Shown here: one piece after another, positions 1-6,769 of the stretch
How positions within the stretch are numbered: position 1 is the stretch's first letter
Layout of the letters: each line of letters begins with the position of its first letter
Source of the DNA: Caryophanales bacterium UBA1231
GTDB lineage: Bacteria; Bacillota_I; Bacilli_A; ML615J-28; CAG-313
Direction of reading: 5' to 3'
NCBI GenBank assembly: GCA_002309035.1
Contig: DBWT01000028.1
Location: forward strand, 5,172 to 12,020
Length of the DNA stretch: 6,849 nt
The notes under the pieces: model-generated
What the model was told of the DNA's origin: nothing
What the model saw: the letters and a program-made list of their open reading frames with translations, nothing else
The model's database searches: none
Made by a program: the position numbers and the translations under genes

Positions 1-1700
1 ATTGAAGATGTTGCTTCATCGAGAATCATAACAGGTGGATCAGCAACTGCACAACGTGCAATGGCTATCAACTGACGTTGACCTTGAGAAAGGTTAGTAC
101 CATTGTTGGTTAGAATTGTATCATAGCCTTGTGGAAGTCTTGTGATGAAATCATCAGCACCAGCAAGTTTGGCTGCAGCAATGCAATCTTCATCGCTTGC
201 TTGTAAATTACCATAGCGAATGTTTTCCATAACAGTACCTGTGAAAAGGTTAGTATCTTGTAAAACAATACCTAATGATTTTCTTAAATCAGCTTTTTTG
301 ATTTTGTTGATGTTGATACCATCATATCTGATTTTACCATCAGCAATATCATAGAATCGATTAATTAGATTTGTGATTGTTGTTTTACCAGCACCTGTTG
401 CTCCTACGAAGGCTACCTTTTGACCAGGCTTAGCATAAATGGTAATATTATGTAATACTGTTTTACCTTCAACATAGGCAAAATCAACATCATTTAATGT
501 AACATTACCTTTTAATAAAGTATAAGATAGTGTTCCATCTTGGTGTGGATGTTTCCAAGCCCAAATACCAGTATGGTAAGATACTTCTCTTGGATTACCC
601 TCATCATCTATTTCCGCATTGACAAGTGTTACATAACCATCATCAACTTCTACTTCTTGTTCGATTAAGTCAAAGACACGGCTTGCACCAGCCATTGACA
701 TAACAATAGAGTTAGCTTGTTGTGATAATTGGTTAACGTTACCTGTAAATTGTCTTGTCATATTCAAGAATGGAATAACAATACTAATTTCAAAGATTGG
801 GAATTTGCCTAAGAAGATAAGTGCAAAGCCAACATTCTTTGTTGAAGCTGTGATGAAGAAACCACCAACAACAGCTAAGATAACATAAAGAATATTACCA
901 ATATTCATAATGATTGGACCTAAAATATTGGCAAGAGCATTACCTTTATGAGCTACACTAAATAATTCTTCATTAATTCTTTCAAATTCTTGATCAGCTT
1001 TTGTTTCATAATTAAAGACTTTAACAACTCTTGCTCCGTTCATCATTTCTTGAACGTAACCTTCAAGTTGTCCAAAGGCTAAGTGTTGACGAACAAAGTA
1101 TCTACTACTTCTCTTACCAACAACACCAGAGAAAACAATCATTAAAACAACGCCTAGAACAATAATACCAGTCAAAATAAAACTAAAATACATCATGACC
1201 GCAAACACAGCAAGCACAATACCTAATGATCTGACGATTGCTGGAATCGAGCCTGATACAAATTCTCTAATTGAATCGACATCATTTGTATATCTACTCA
1301 TGATATCACCATGCTTATTAGTATCAAAGTATCTAATTGGTAAATCTTGCATCTTATTAAACATTGCTTCTCTCATTTTTGAAAGATAGCCTTGTGTAAT
1401 GTATGCATTAAGCTGTGTATATGTGATTTGTAAAATAATTGATAAAATGTATAAACCAATTAACATATAGATAAATGGCATTAATTCTGCTTTAGCTTCA
1501 AGCCACATTTGTCCTGCTTGATGCTTAGTAATAATAGCTGTTACCTTTTGAAGTAAAATATCAGGTACAGCTGCAATACCAGCAGAAACTAATGTACAAA
1601 TAATGGAAATTGGCATTAAAACTGGATATGCTTTAAAAAGCGATTTTAAAATCTTTCTTAAAACATGACGGTGCATTTTAGGTTTTGCTGCATTATTCAT
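1..1700 (-). CDS. ABC exporter, permease/ATP-binding subunit B (consensus-site half), 3' end cut by window
   Basis: Second subunit of a heterodimeric type IV ABC exporter in the cell membrane; the substrate (drug, lipid or peptide) cannot be read from the sequence. 566 codons are visible. Six likely membrane segments lie near residues 27-48, 74-95, 155-173, 174-195, 260-283 and 290-312. A hydrophilic linker (about 347-400) containing WAWKHPH follows, then the nucleotide-binding domain: A-loop Tyr409, Walker A GATGAGKT at 433-440, Q-loop Gln481, signature LSQGQ at 537-541 (Gln for the usual Gly), and Walker B MILDE ending at the catalytic Glu562. The window ends two residues after DEAT, so the D-loop and H-loop His are outside it; full-length relatives have roughly 600-620 residues. 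The ATG start at 1700 has a strong GGAGGT 7 bases upstream and overlaps the stop of subunit A by 8 bases. The long WAWKHP-type linker is, to my knowledge, common in Firmicutes members of this subfamily. Confidence 0.95.
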   Translation of the reverse strand, partial: MNNAAKPKMHRHVLRKILKSLFKAYPVLMPISIICTLVSAGIAAVPDILLQKVTAIITKHQAGQMWLEAKAELMPFIYMLIGLYILSIILQITYTQLNAYITQGYLSKMREAMFNKMQDLPIRYFDTNKHGDIMSRYTNDVDSIREFVSGSIPAIVRSLGIVLAVFAVMMYFSFILTGIIVLGVVLMIVFSGVVGKRSSRYFVRQHLAFGQLEGYVQEMMNGARVVKVFNYETKADQEFERINEELFSVAHKGNALANILGPIIMNIGNILYVILAVVGGFFITASTKNVGFALIFLGKFPIFEISIVIPFLNMTRQFTGNVNQLSQQANSIVMSMAGASRVFDLIEQEVEVDDGYVTLVNAEIDDEGNPREVSYHTGIWAWKHPHQDGTLSYTLLKGNVTLNDVDFAYVEGKTVLHNITIYAKPGQKVAFVGATGAGKTTITNLINRFYDIADGKIRYDGININKIKKADLRKSLGIVLQDTNLFTGTVMENIRYGNLQASDEDCIAAAKLAGADDFITRLPQGYDTILTNNGTNLSQGQRQLIAIARCAVADPPVMILDEATSS

Positions 1701-3438
1701 GTGCTTCACCTCCACCATAGTTTTGTTGTTCATAGATTTCTTTATAGATAGGTGAAGTTTGTAGTAGTTCTTCATGCTTACCTATTGAAACGATTTGACC
1801 ATTATCCATAATGATAATCTTATCAGCATCTTGAACAGATGCGACACGTTGAGCAATAATAATCTTTGTAATATGTGGAATGTATTCTCTAAATCCTTCA
1901 CGCATTAAAGCATCAGTCTTAGTATCAACAGCACTTGTTGAATCGTCTAAAATTAAAACTTTAGGATTTTTAAGAAGAGCTCTTGCAATACATAGTCTTT
2001 GTTTTTGACCACCTGAAACATTTGTTCCACCTTGTTCAATTTTTGTATCGTATTTATCAGGAAGATTTTTGATGAATTCTTCAGCTTGGGCAAGGCGAGC
2101 AGCATGTTCGATTTCTTCCATTGTCGCATTCTCATTACCCCATCTTAAGTTTTCAGCAATCGTACCTGAGAACAATTCATTCTTTTGAAGAACAAAGGCA
2201 ACATTATCTCTTAAAGTCACTAAATCATAATCTTTAACATTGACATCGCCAACTAAGACTTCACCTTCTGTTGTATCGTAAAGTCTTGGGATTAATTGGA
2301 CAAGTGTTGATTTAGCTGAACCTGTTGAACCTAAAATACCAACGACTTCACCACTTTTAATCTTAAGATTAACATTAGAAAGTGAATACTTAATGGCATC
2401 TTTTGAATATTTGAAATTAACATTACGGAATTCAATATCACCATTCTTAACTTCCATCACTGGATTTTCAGGATTAACGATATTTGATTCTTCTTTCATT
2501 ACTTCATAGATTCTGTGCATTGATTCAATACTCATGTTGATAATAACATAAATCATTGAAAGCATCATCAAAGCCATTAAGATTTGAACACCATAAACAA
2601 CAAGAGATGAAATATTACCAACATCAAGCTTTGTTCCACCCGATTTTATAGCAATCATCGAACCAAAGAATAAAACACAAACCATAATGATGTATAAACA
2701 TCCATTAACTAATGGATTGTTAAAAGCAATAATACGTTCTGCTCTTGTAAAGTTTTTACGAATATTTTCTGAAGCAGTGTGAAATTTTTGCTTCTCAAAA
2801 TCTTCTTTTGCGAAACCTTTTACAACCCTAATACCCCTAACATTTTCTTCGACAGATTCATTTAGATTGTCGTATTCTTTGAATACTTTACGGAAGGCTG
2901 GCATTGCTTTTTTCGAAATCAAAAGAAGACCAAACACAATAACAGGGATAACACAAACATATGGAAGGACCATTGCACCACCCATAATGTATGCCATTAC
3001 GACCGCAAACACAAACATCAAAGGACTTCTTACAGCTGTTCTAATAACCATCATAAATGACATTCTAACATAAAAGACGTCAGTTGTAATTCTTGTTACT
3101 AAAGATGCTGAGGAGAATTTATCAATATTTTCAAATGAGAATGTTTGAATCTTTTTGAACATGTCATTACGAAGGTTTTTACAAAATCCACTGGATGCAA
3201 TTGATGCATTAACACCAGCAATTCCTGCACAACCTAAAGATACAAAAGCTAAAGCAATCAGCAAAATGCCTGTACCCCATAGTTCTGACATTTGTACACC
3301 ATTTTTAATATCATTAATAAGATTAGCTGTAATAAAAGGCAAGAATGTCTCAATTACAGCTTCTAAAACAATGAAGATCATTGTTATTACCGTATTTTTC
3401 CAGTATTGTCTTACTGGCTTAAGAATTGTTTTAAGCAT
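1693..3438 (-). CDS. ABC exporter, permease/ATP-binding subunit A (degenerate-site half)
   Basis: First subunit of the heterodimeric ABC exporter, complete at 581 residues, the usual length for a half-transporter. Six hydrophobic segments lie near residues 17-40, 55-78, 129-150, 152-175, 244-264 and 277-300. The nucleotide-binding domain starts near 332: A-loop FKY at 342-344, Walker A GSTGSAKS at 370-377 (Ala375 for the usual Gly), Q-loop Gln418, signature VSGGQ at 474-478, Walker B VLILDD at 494-499 with Asp499 in place of the catalytic Glu, D-loop SAVD, and Gln530 in place of the H-loop His (AQRVASV). These changes mark the non-hydrolysing partner of an asymmetric pair, like BmrC or TM287. 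The degenerate subunit comes first, the same order as bmrC-bmrD. The start at 3438 has an AGAAAGG Shine-Dalgarno about 10 bases upstream and sits about 30 bases after a predicted promoter. Export of drugs or other amphipathic compounds is likely, but the substrate is unknown. Confidence 0.96.
   Translation of the reverse strand: MLKTILKPVRQYWKNTVITMIFIVLEAVIETFLPFITANLINDIKNGVQMSELWGTGILLIALAFVSLGCAGIAGVNASIASSGFCKNLRNDMFKKIQTFSFENIDKFSSASLVTRITTDVFYVRMSFMMVIRTAVRSPLMFVFAVVMAYIMGGAMVLPYVCVIPVIVFGLLLISKKAMPAFRKVFKEYDNLNESVEENVRGIRVVKGFAKEDFEKQKFHTASENIRKNFTRAERIIAFNNPLVNGCLYIIMVCVLFFGSMIAIKSGGTKLDVGNISSLVVYGVQILMALMMLSMIYVIINMSIESMHRIYEVMKEESNIVNPENPVMEVKNGDIEFRNVNFKYSKDAIKYSLSNVNLKIKSGEVVGILGSTGSAKSTLVQLIPRLYDTTEGEVLVGDVNVKDYDLVTLRDNVAFVLQKNELFSGTIAENLRWGNENATMEEIEHAARLAQAEEFIKNLPDKYDTKIEQGGTNVSGGQKQRLCIARALLKNPKVLILDDSTSAVDTKTDALMREGFREYIPHITKIIIAQRVASVQDADKIIIMDNGQIVSIGKHEELLQTSPIYKEIYEQQNYGGGEAHE
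1708..1713 (-). promoter_or_regulatory. Shine-Dalgarno of ABC subunit B, inside subunit A
   Basis: GGAGGT (minus strand) lies 7 bases before the ATG at 1700 and inside the last codons of subunit A, where it encodes part of the Gly-Gly-Gly-Glu tail. It fixes the start of subunit B. The genes overlap by 8 bases, so ribosomes finishing subunit A stop right on the next start, which suggests translational coupling and equal amounts of the two subunits. Confidence 0.85.
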
Positions 3439-3475
3439 AAATAATACGCCTTTCTTTCCATCTTATATTATTCAT

Positions 3476-3504
3476 ATTCTAACACTTTCACATTATTTAT
3501 TCAA
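3476..3504 (-). promoter_or_regulatory. SigA-type extended -10 promoter of the ABC exporter operon
   Basis: Minus-strand -35 TTGAAT (3499-3504; 4 of 6 to consensus), a 17-base spacer, and -10 TAGAAT (3476-3481; 5 of 6) with TG one base upstream of the -10. The start of transcription would be near 3469, giving a leader of about 30 bases. That is too short for a riboswitch or an attenuator with a leader peptide. The -10, its extension and the spacing agree well; transcription itself is inferred. Confidence 0.7.
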
Positions 3505-3516
3505 ACAAAATACAAT

Positions 3517-3530
3517 ATAGAGCGCTTACA
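3517..3530 (-). promoter_or_regulatory. cre-like operator upstream of the ABC promoter
   Basis: The minus-strand 14-mer TGTAAGCGCTCTAT matches the CcpA catabolite-responsive element pattern TGWAANCGNTNWCA at every specified position except the last two. Its core AGCGCT (3521-3526) is a perfect palindrome and stands out in a very AT-rich spacer. It lies 12 bases upstream of the -35 box, about 50-60 bases before the predicted transcription start. A site of this form could bind CcpA or another LacI-family regulator, and from this position either activation or repression is possible. No regulator gene is in the window, so the assignment rests on the pattern alone. Confidence 0.4.
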
Positions 3531-3531
3531 T

Positions 3532-3559
3532 AAAAAAGTAAAAGGAAATCCCTTTTACT
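3532..3559 (-). terminator. Intrinsic terminator of the surface-protein gene
   Basis: A perfect 9-bp inverted repeat (3551-3559 with 3537-3545, loop 3546-3550) is followed on the minus strand by a run of six T, the first of them in the stem. It begins 9 bases after the stop codon of the upstream gene. It separates that gene from the ABC operon, whose promoter lies further downstream. The other strand is also T-rich after the stem, but no plus-strand gene needs it. Confidence 0.85.
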
Positions 3560-3568
3560 CTTTATTTT

Positions 3569-5173
3569 TTATTTTTCTTTTGTTTTCTTCTTTGCTTGAT
3601 TATCTTTTTTAAAGACATTTTTTAAATCATTAAAGTTCTTTTTCTTGATAACAAACCAATAAAGAGAAAAACCACCAAGACCTAAAACAATTGTCGAGCC
3701 TAAAACGATCATAACAATGCCACCAGCACCAATGCCTTTTTTAGGTGTTAATTGAGTAGGTTCACTATCTCCAGTTGATGGATCAGTTGAAGAACCTCCT
3801 GATGAACTATTGATGTCTTTCCATAAGACAGTAACGTATGTTACAGCTTTGATTTTTAATCTTCTACCTTCTGCATATGTTTTGCCCTTAATTTCATATC
3901 CAGCAAATTCTTGACCTTTTGGTGCTTGAATTGTACATGTAGGTAAAGTATATTCTTCAGATGCTAAATCATGCATTTCGCCTTTTCCACCATTAGCATC
4001 AAAAATGATTGGATATTTTGACCATTGTGCAAAATATACGCAATCTTCATATGTTATGATAACATTTTTTGGTTGATAATCCCAACCAGATTCTTCTTCA
4101 ATCCAGCAGATGAATTCAGCATCACCAACTGGATCAAACATATTATCGAGAAGGGAATCATTTGGCTTATATTGAACTACATACTCTTCATCAGTACCAT
4201 TATTAGCTTTATAAGTTATTTTAATATCTTTGTAAATGAAATAACATTTGATTCTGTCAGATAAATTTGATGATTCAATATAATATCCTTCTAATTCTTT
4301 ATCTTCTAGCTTTTGGTTAAAAATCGCTGAATTAGATATTTGTTTTGATTTAGCATAAGTTATTTGAGAACGATATAAATATTCAAAATCAATGCCACCA
4401 ACAACATCACCTGTTTCATTAACACCAAATTCAATTACATTGTAATCAGCATTACCACTTGCTGTAAAAGTAATTGAACCATGTGAATTAACTTTAAAAG
4501 TCTTTCCAATATACATCAATGCTTCTTTTGAAATTGTTCCTTGTTCAACAGCAACTTTTAGAACACCTTTTTCAAGAACTTCAAGGGTATCAGTTTTAAG
4601 AAAATAATCAAAATTAGCTTGAGGTAAATCTTGTCCATGAACATCTAAATAACAACTTTGACAAACAACAATACTATCTCTTGCTTGAACATGAGCTAAT
4701 TCTAATTCACCTAAAACCTCAAGTTCATTATAGCTAGGTGTATATGAGAAAGTGATTGATCCTTTTTCATTAGTAAAAGAGCGGAATGACAATTCTTTCT
4801 TAACAAGAACAACATTTAAATTAAATGTGTCATCTTCTTTTCCTATAATTGAAATACTCATATTTTTGGTTGCACTTGTTTTTTTATAAAGAAAAAGCGA
4901 ATTTGTTGATTCTTCATATTTAGCAATGGGATTCTCATTGTCTTGTGAAAACGATATTTTGTTATCATCTTCAACACCTAATAAGAAAGGTTTATCAGAT
5001 GAAAATGTTCCTGATATAATTTTATCATTAGTAGTATATTCAACTTTAACACATGATGCTAGAAGTGTTGCTTCAGCATCTATTGTTTCAGCTTTAATGC
5101 CAATACTATAGATACATAAAAACATTAAAGAAAGAATAATAAGTGTACTTAATATTTTAATTTGTTTTTTCAT
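3569..5173 (-). CDS. Secreted, membrane-anchored surface protein with InlB-type repeats
   Basis: A protein of 534 residues from the chosen start. Residues 1-28 look like a signal peptide: Lys-rich start, hydrophobic core LSTLIILSLMFLCIYSIG, and likely cleavage after IKA. Residues about 30-310 are a beta-rich region I cannot assign to a family; it holds a CQSC pair (Cys171 and Cys174). Two divergent InlB/Listeria-Bacteroides-type repeats follow: about 317-384 (starting IKITYKANNG, ending VYFAQW) and 388-452 (starting PIIFDANGG, ending VTVLWK). A Ser/Gly/Thr/Pro linker (about 455-476) leads to one membrane helix (about 482-508) and a Lys-rich tail of about 25 residues. There is no LPXTG, so anchoring is by the helix, with most of the protein outside the cell. 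A role in adhesion or cell-surface binding is typical of such repeats but is inference here. The start 18 bases upstream (5191) is in frame but lacks a ribosome site. The gene stands alone between two terminators. Confidence 0.85.
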   Translation of the reverse strand: MKKQIKILSTLIILSLMFLCIYSIGIKAETIDAEATLLASCVKVEYTTNDKIISGTFSSDKPFLLGVEDDNKISFSQDNENPIAKYEESTNSLFLYKKTSATKNMSISIIGKEDDTFNLNVVLVKKELSFRSFTNEKGSITFSYTPSYNELEVLGELELAHVQARDSIVVCQSCYLDVHGQDLPQANFDYFLKTDTLEVLEKGVLKVAVEQGTISKEALMYIGKTFKVNSHGSITFTASGNADYNVIEFGVNETGDVVGGIDFEYLYRSQITYAKSKQISNSAIFNQKLEDKELEGYYIESSNLSDRIKCYFIYKDIKITYKANNGTDEEYVVQYKPNDSLLDNMFDPVGDAEFICWIEEESGWDYQPKNVIITYEDCVYFAQWSKYPIIFDANGGKGEMHDLASEEYTLPTCTIQAPKGQEFAGYEIKGKTYAEGRRLKIKAVTYVTVLWKDINSSSGGSSTDPSTGDSEPTQLTPKKGIGAGGIVMIVLGSTIVLGLGGFSLYWFVIKKKNFNDLKNVFKKDNQAKKKTKEK

Positions 5174-5179
5174 AGGTTT

Positions 5180-5184
5180 TCCTC
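5180..5184 (-). promoter_or_regulatory. Shine-Dalgarno that sets the surface-protein start
   Basis: GAGGA on the minus strand sits 6 bases before the ATG at 5173. It lies inside the frame of the longer reading that starts at 5191, and I see no Shine-Dalgarno ahead of 5191. The downstream start also places the Lys residues of the signal peptide directly after Met. Both points favour 5173. Confidence 0.75.
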
Positions 5185-5199
5185 GTTTCATTCATAATT

Positions 5200-5233
5200 A
5201 TTTTATCACAATCATCTGCTTTATGCAATTATA
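5200..5233 (-). promoter_or_regulatory. Putative promoter of the surface-protein gene
   Basis: On the minus strand, -10 TAAAAT (5200-5205; 5 of 6) lies 17 bases after TTGCAT (5223-5228; 3 of 6). A perfect TATAAT also occurs at 5228-5233, but without a convincing -35 at the right distance. A promoter is expected because the preceding gene ends in a terminator. Which of the two is used cannot be decided, since AT-rich DNA yields such boxes by chance. Confidence 0.4.
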
Positions 5234-5263
5234 ATAAGAATAATCAATTAAATATTTGAAGAT

Positions 5264-5295
5264 AAAAAATAAAAAAGGATTGCTCCTTTTTTATT
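5264..5295 (-). terminator. Intrinsic terminator after the aquaporin gene
   Basis: A perfect 12-bp inverted repeat (5284-5295 with 5268-5279) closes on the minus-strand tetraloop GCAA, a GNRA-type loop. The T-rich 3' side of the stem runs into a further T tract (5264-5269). It starts immediately after the TAG stop codon at 5296. It ends the unit that holds the exonuclease and aquaporin genes. Confidence 0.88.
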
Positions 5296-6000
5296 CTATT
5301 TAGATTCTTTATCTTCTTTACCAATGAATAATGGATAAAGAATAGCTGCTAATGCACCACCACAAAGAGGACCTAAAATCCAAATCCATACTTGTTTTAG
5401 TGAATCACTATTTTTTGAGAAAGCTTGAAGTAATGCAGGAGCAAAGCCTCTTGCTGGGTTAACTGATGTACCAGTTAGTGAAATACCTAAAAGGTGAACA
5501 AATAATAAAGCAAGACCAATGAAGATTCCCGCAAACTTAGTGTCATGACGTTTTTCATCAGTTGCATTTAATACAACACTTACAAAAATAAATGTTAAAA
5601 CAACTTCAATGATAAAGCCAAGAATATAACTCCATACATCAAATTCAGCTTTTGAATTAGCTAGATACATACTAATTTCATTACCGCCAAGTTGACCAAA
5701 GCTTCTTAAGAATAAAGCAAGTAGTAATGAACCAACTAATGCACCACCAAATTGAGCTGCAATATAAACTAAGAATTCTTTTAGTGTCATCTTGCCTCTA
5801 ATTAACATAGCAAGTGATACTGCTGGATTAATATGGCAACCAGAGATACGTCCAATTAAGAATGCCATAATAACAATAACTAAACCGAATGTTAATGCTG
5901 CTGTAAGTACGCTACCAGTAAGAACAGCTACACCACAAGCAACTAAAGTTAACATCATTGTACCGACTGCTTCAGCAATCGCTTTTTTTAATAAACTCAT
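5296..6000 (-). CDS. aqpZ: Aquaporin Z-type water channel (MIP family)
   Basis: A membrane channel for passive water movement; 234 residues, the usual AqpZ length. Both half-helix motifs are present: NPA in CHINPAVS (Asn58-Ala60) and NPAR in SVNPARGFAPA (Asn181-Arg184). By alignment with E. coli AqpZ from memory, the selectivity filter is Phe38, His169, Thr178 and Arg184, matching AqpZ Phe43, His174, Thr183 and Arg189. This narrow, polar filter is that of a water channel; glycerol facilitators have Trp, Gly and Phe in place of the first three. Cys55 stands beside the first NPA motif. Six membrane helices fit the hydrophobic profile. The ATG at 6000 has GAGGAG 6 bases upstream. It follows the exonuclease gene by 19 bases, so the two are probably co-transcribed, although no shared function is evident. 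Some small-solute permeability cannot be excluded. Confidence 0.93.
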   Translation of the reverse strand: MSLLKKAIAEAVGTMMLTLVACGVAVLTGSVLTAALTFGLVIVIMAFLIGRISGCHINPAVSLAMLIRGKMTLKEFLVYIAAQFGGALVGSLLLALFLRSFGQLGGNEISMYLANSKAEFDVWSYILGFIIEVVLTFIFVSVVLNATDEKRHDTKFAGIFIGLALLFVHLLGISLTGTSVNPARGFAPALLQAFSKNSDSLKQVWIWILGPLCGGALAAILYPLFIGKEDKESK

Positions 6001-6019
6001 ATTTTTCTCCTCTATTTTT

Positions 6020-6769
6020 TTATAAATTAATATCTAAAATAACTGGTGCGTGGTCACTACCTTCGACTTCAGTTAAAATCATCGCATCACTTATTTTGTT
6101 TTTTAAATCGTCACTTACTAAGAAGTAATCGATTCTCCAACCTGCGTTGTTTTCACGGGCGTTAAATTTATAACTCCACCATGAATATTTGATTGTATCA
6201 GGATATAAATATCTAAATGTATCGATAAATCCTGAGTTCAATAAATTATCGAATTTTCTTCTTTCTTCGATTGAATAGCCTGGATTTCTTTCATTGGCTT
6301 TAGGGTTTTTAATGTCAATAGGCTCATGCGCAACATTTAAATCACCACAGTAGATAACTGATTTTTGAGCTTTTAAAGATAATAAGTATTCTCTCATATC
6401 ATCTTCAAAAACCATTCGGTAATCAAGTCTTGCTAGTTCATTTTGGGAATTAGGAACATAACAACAAACAAAATAGAACTTATCATATTCAAGGGTAATG
6501 ATTCTACCTTCATCATTATACTTACCATTGATGCCATATGTTACTGCTTGTGGTCTTTCTTTAGCATATACTAAAGTACCACTGTAGCCTTTTTTGATGG
6601 CGCTTGACATAAACATATAGTAATTAGCTTGATAAAGATTTGCTTGCCCTTCCTGCATTTTTGTTTCTTGGATACAAAAGATATCAGCATCTATTTGATC
6701 AAAGAAATTGAAAAAGCCTTTTGTTATACATGCTCTAATACCATTGACATTCCAACTAACTAATTTCAT
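6020..6769 (-). CDS. xth: Exodeoxyribonuclease III / AP endonuclease (ExoA/Xth family)
   Basis: A cytoplasmic DNA base-excision repair enzyme: it cuts the backbone 5' of abasic sites and removes 3' blocking groups, with 3'-5' exonuclease activity on duplex DNA. It has 249 residues, close to B. subtilis ExoA. All family motifs are visible: SWNVNGIRA (Asn7), IQETKMQ (metal-binding Glu35), YVPNSQ (Tyr104), GDLNVAH (Asp143 and Asn145), GWRIDYF (Trp211 and Asp214) and the terminal GSDHAPV (Asp239 and His240, the catalytic pair). No active-site residue is missing. The ATG at 6769 shares one base with the stop of the preceding gene (TAATG) and has AAAGGGTG just upstream, so translation is probably coupled to that gene. 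The aquaporin gene follows after 19 bases. The symbol could equally be exoA; the function is secure. Confidence 0.96.
   Translation of the reverse strand: MKLVSWNVNGIRACITKGFFNFFDQIDADIFCIQETKMQEGQANLYQANYYMFMSSAIKKGYSGTLVYAKERPQAVTYGINGKYNDEGRIITLEYDKFYFVCCYVPNSQNELARLDYRMVFEDDMREYLLSLKAQKSVIYCGDLNVAHEPIDIKNPKANERNPGYSIEERRKFDNLLNSGFIDTFRYLYPDTIKYSWWSYKFNARENNAGWRIDYFLVSDDLKNKISDAMILTEVEGSDHAPVILDINL

Noticed and set aside
1195..1389. Plus-strand open frame of 64 codons
   Set aside because: It lies wholly inside ABC subunit B in another frame; no Shine-Dalgarno or recognisable motif supports it.
3155..3520. Plus-strand open frame of 121 codons crossing the start of ABC subunit A
   Set aside because: It is antisense to the N-terminal membrane region of subunit A and to its promoter. 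Such frames arise from antisense of hydrophobic, AT-rich coding sequence, and the product resembles nothing.
3439..3568. Possible riboswitch or attenuator leader before the ABC exporter, as known for bmrCD
   Set aside because: The predicted leader is only about 30 bases. The one hairpin in the spacer lies upstream of the promoter and is explained as the terminator of the preceding gene.
4025..4264. Plus-strand open frame of 79 codons, hydrophobic N-terminal half
   Set aside because: It is antisense to the InlB-repeat region of the surface protein, and no ribosome site was seen. I considered a small membrane toxin, but there is no promoter or partner.
5110..5120. Possible lipoprotein cysteine in the surface-protein signal peptide
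   Set aside because: The Cys at residue 20 follows Met-Phe-Leu, which lacks the small residues of a lipobox, and it sits inside the hydrophobic core. Ordinary signal peptidase cleavage after IKA fits better.
5792..6025. Plus-strand open frame of 77 codons antisense to the aquaporin start
   Set aside because: It overlaps a gene with complete family motifs and shows no start signal of its own.
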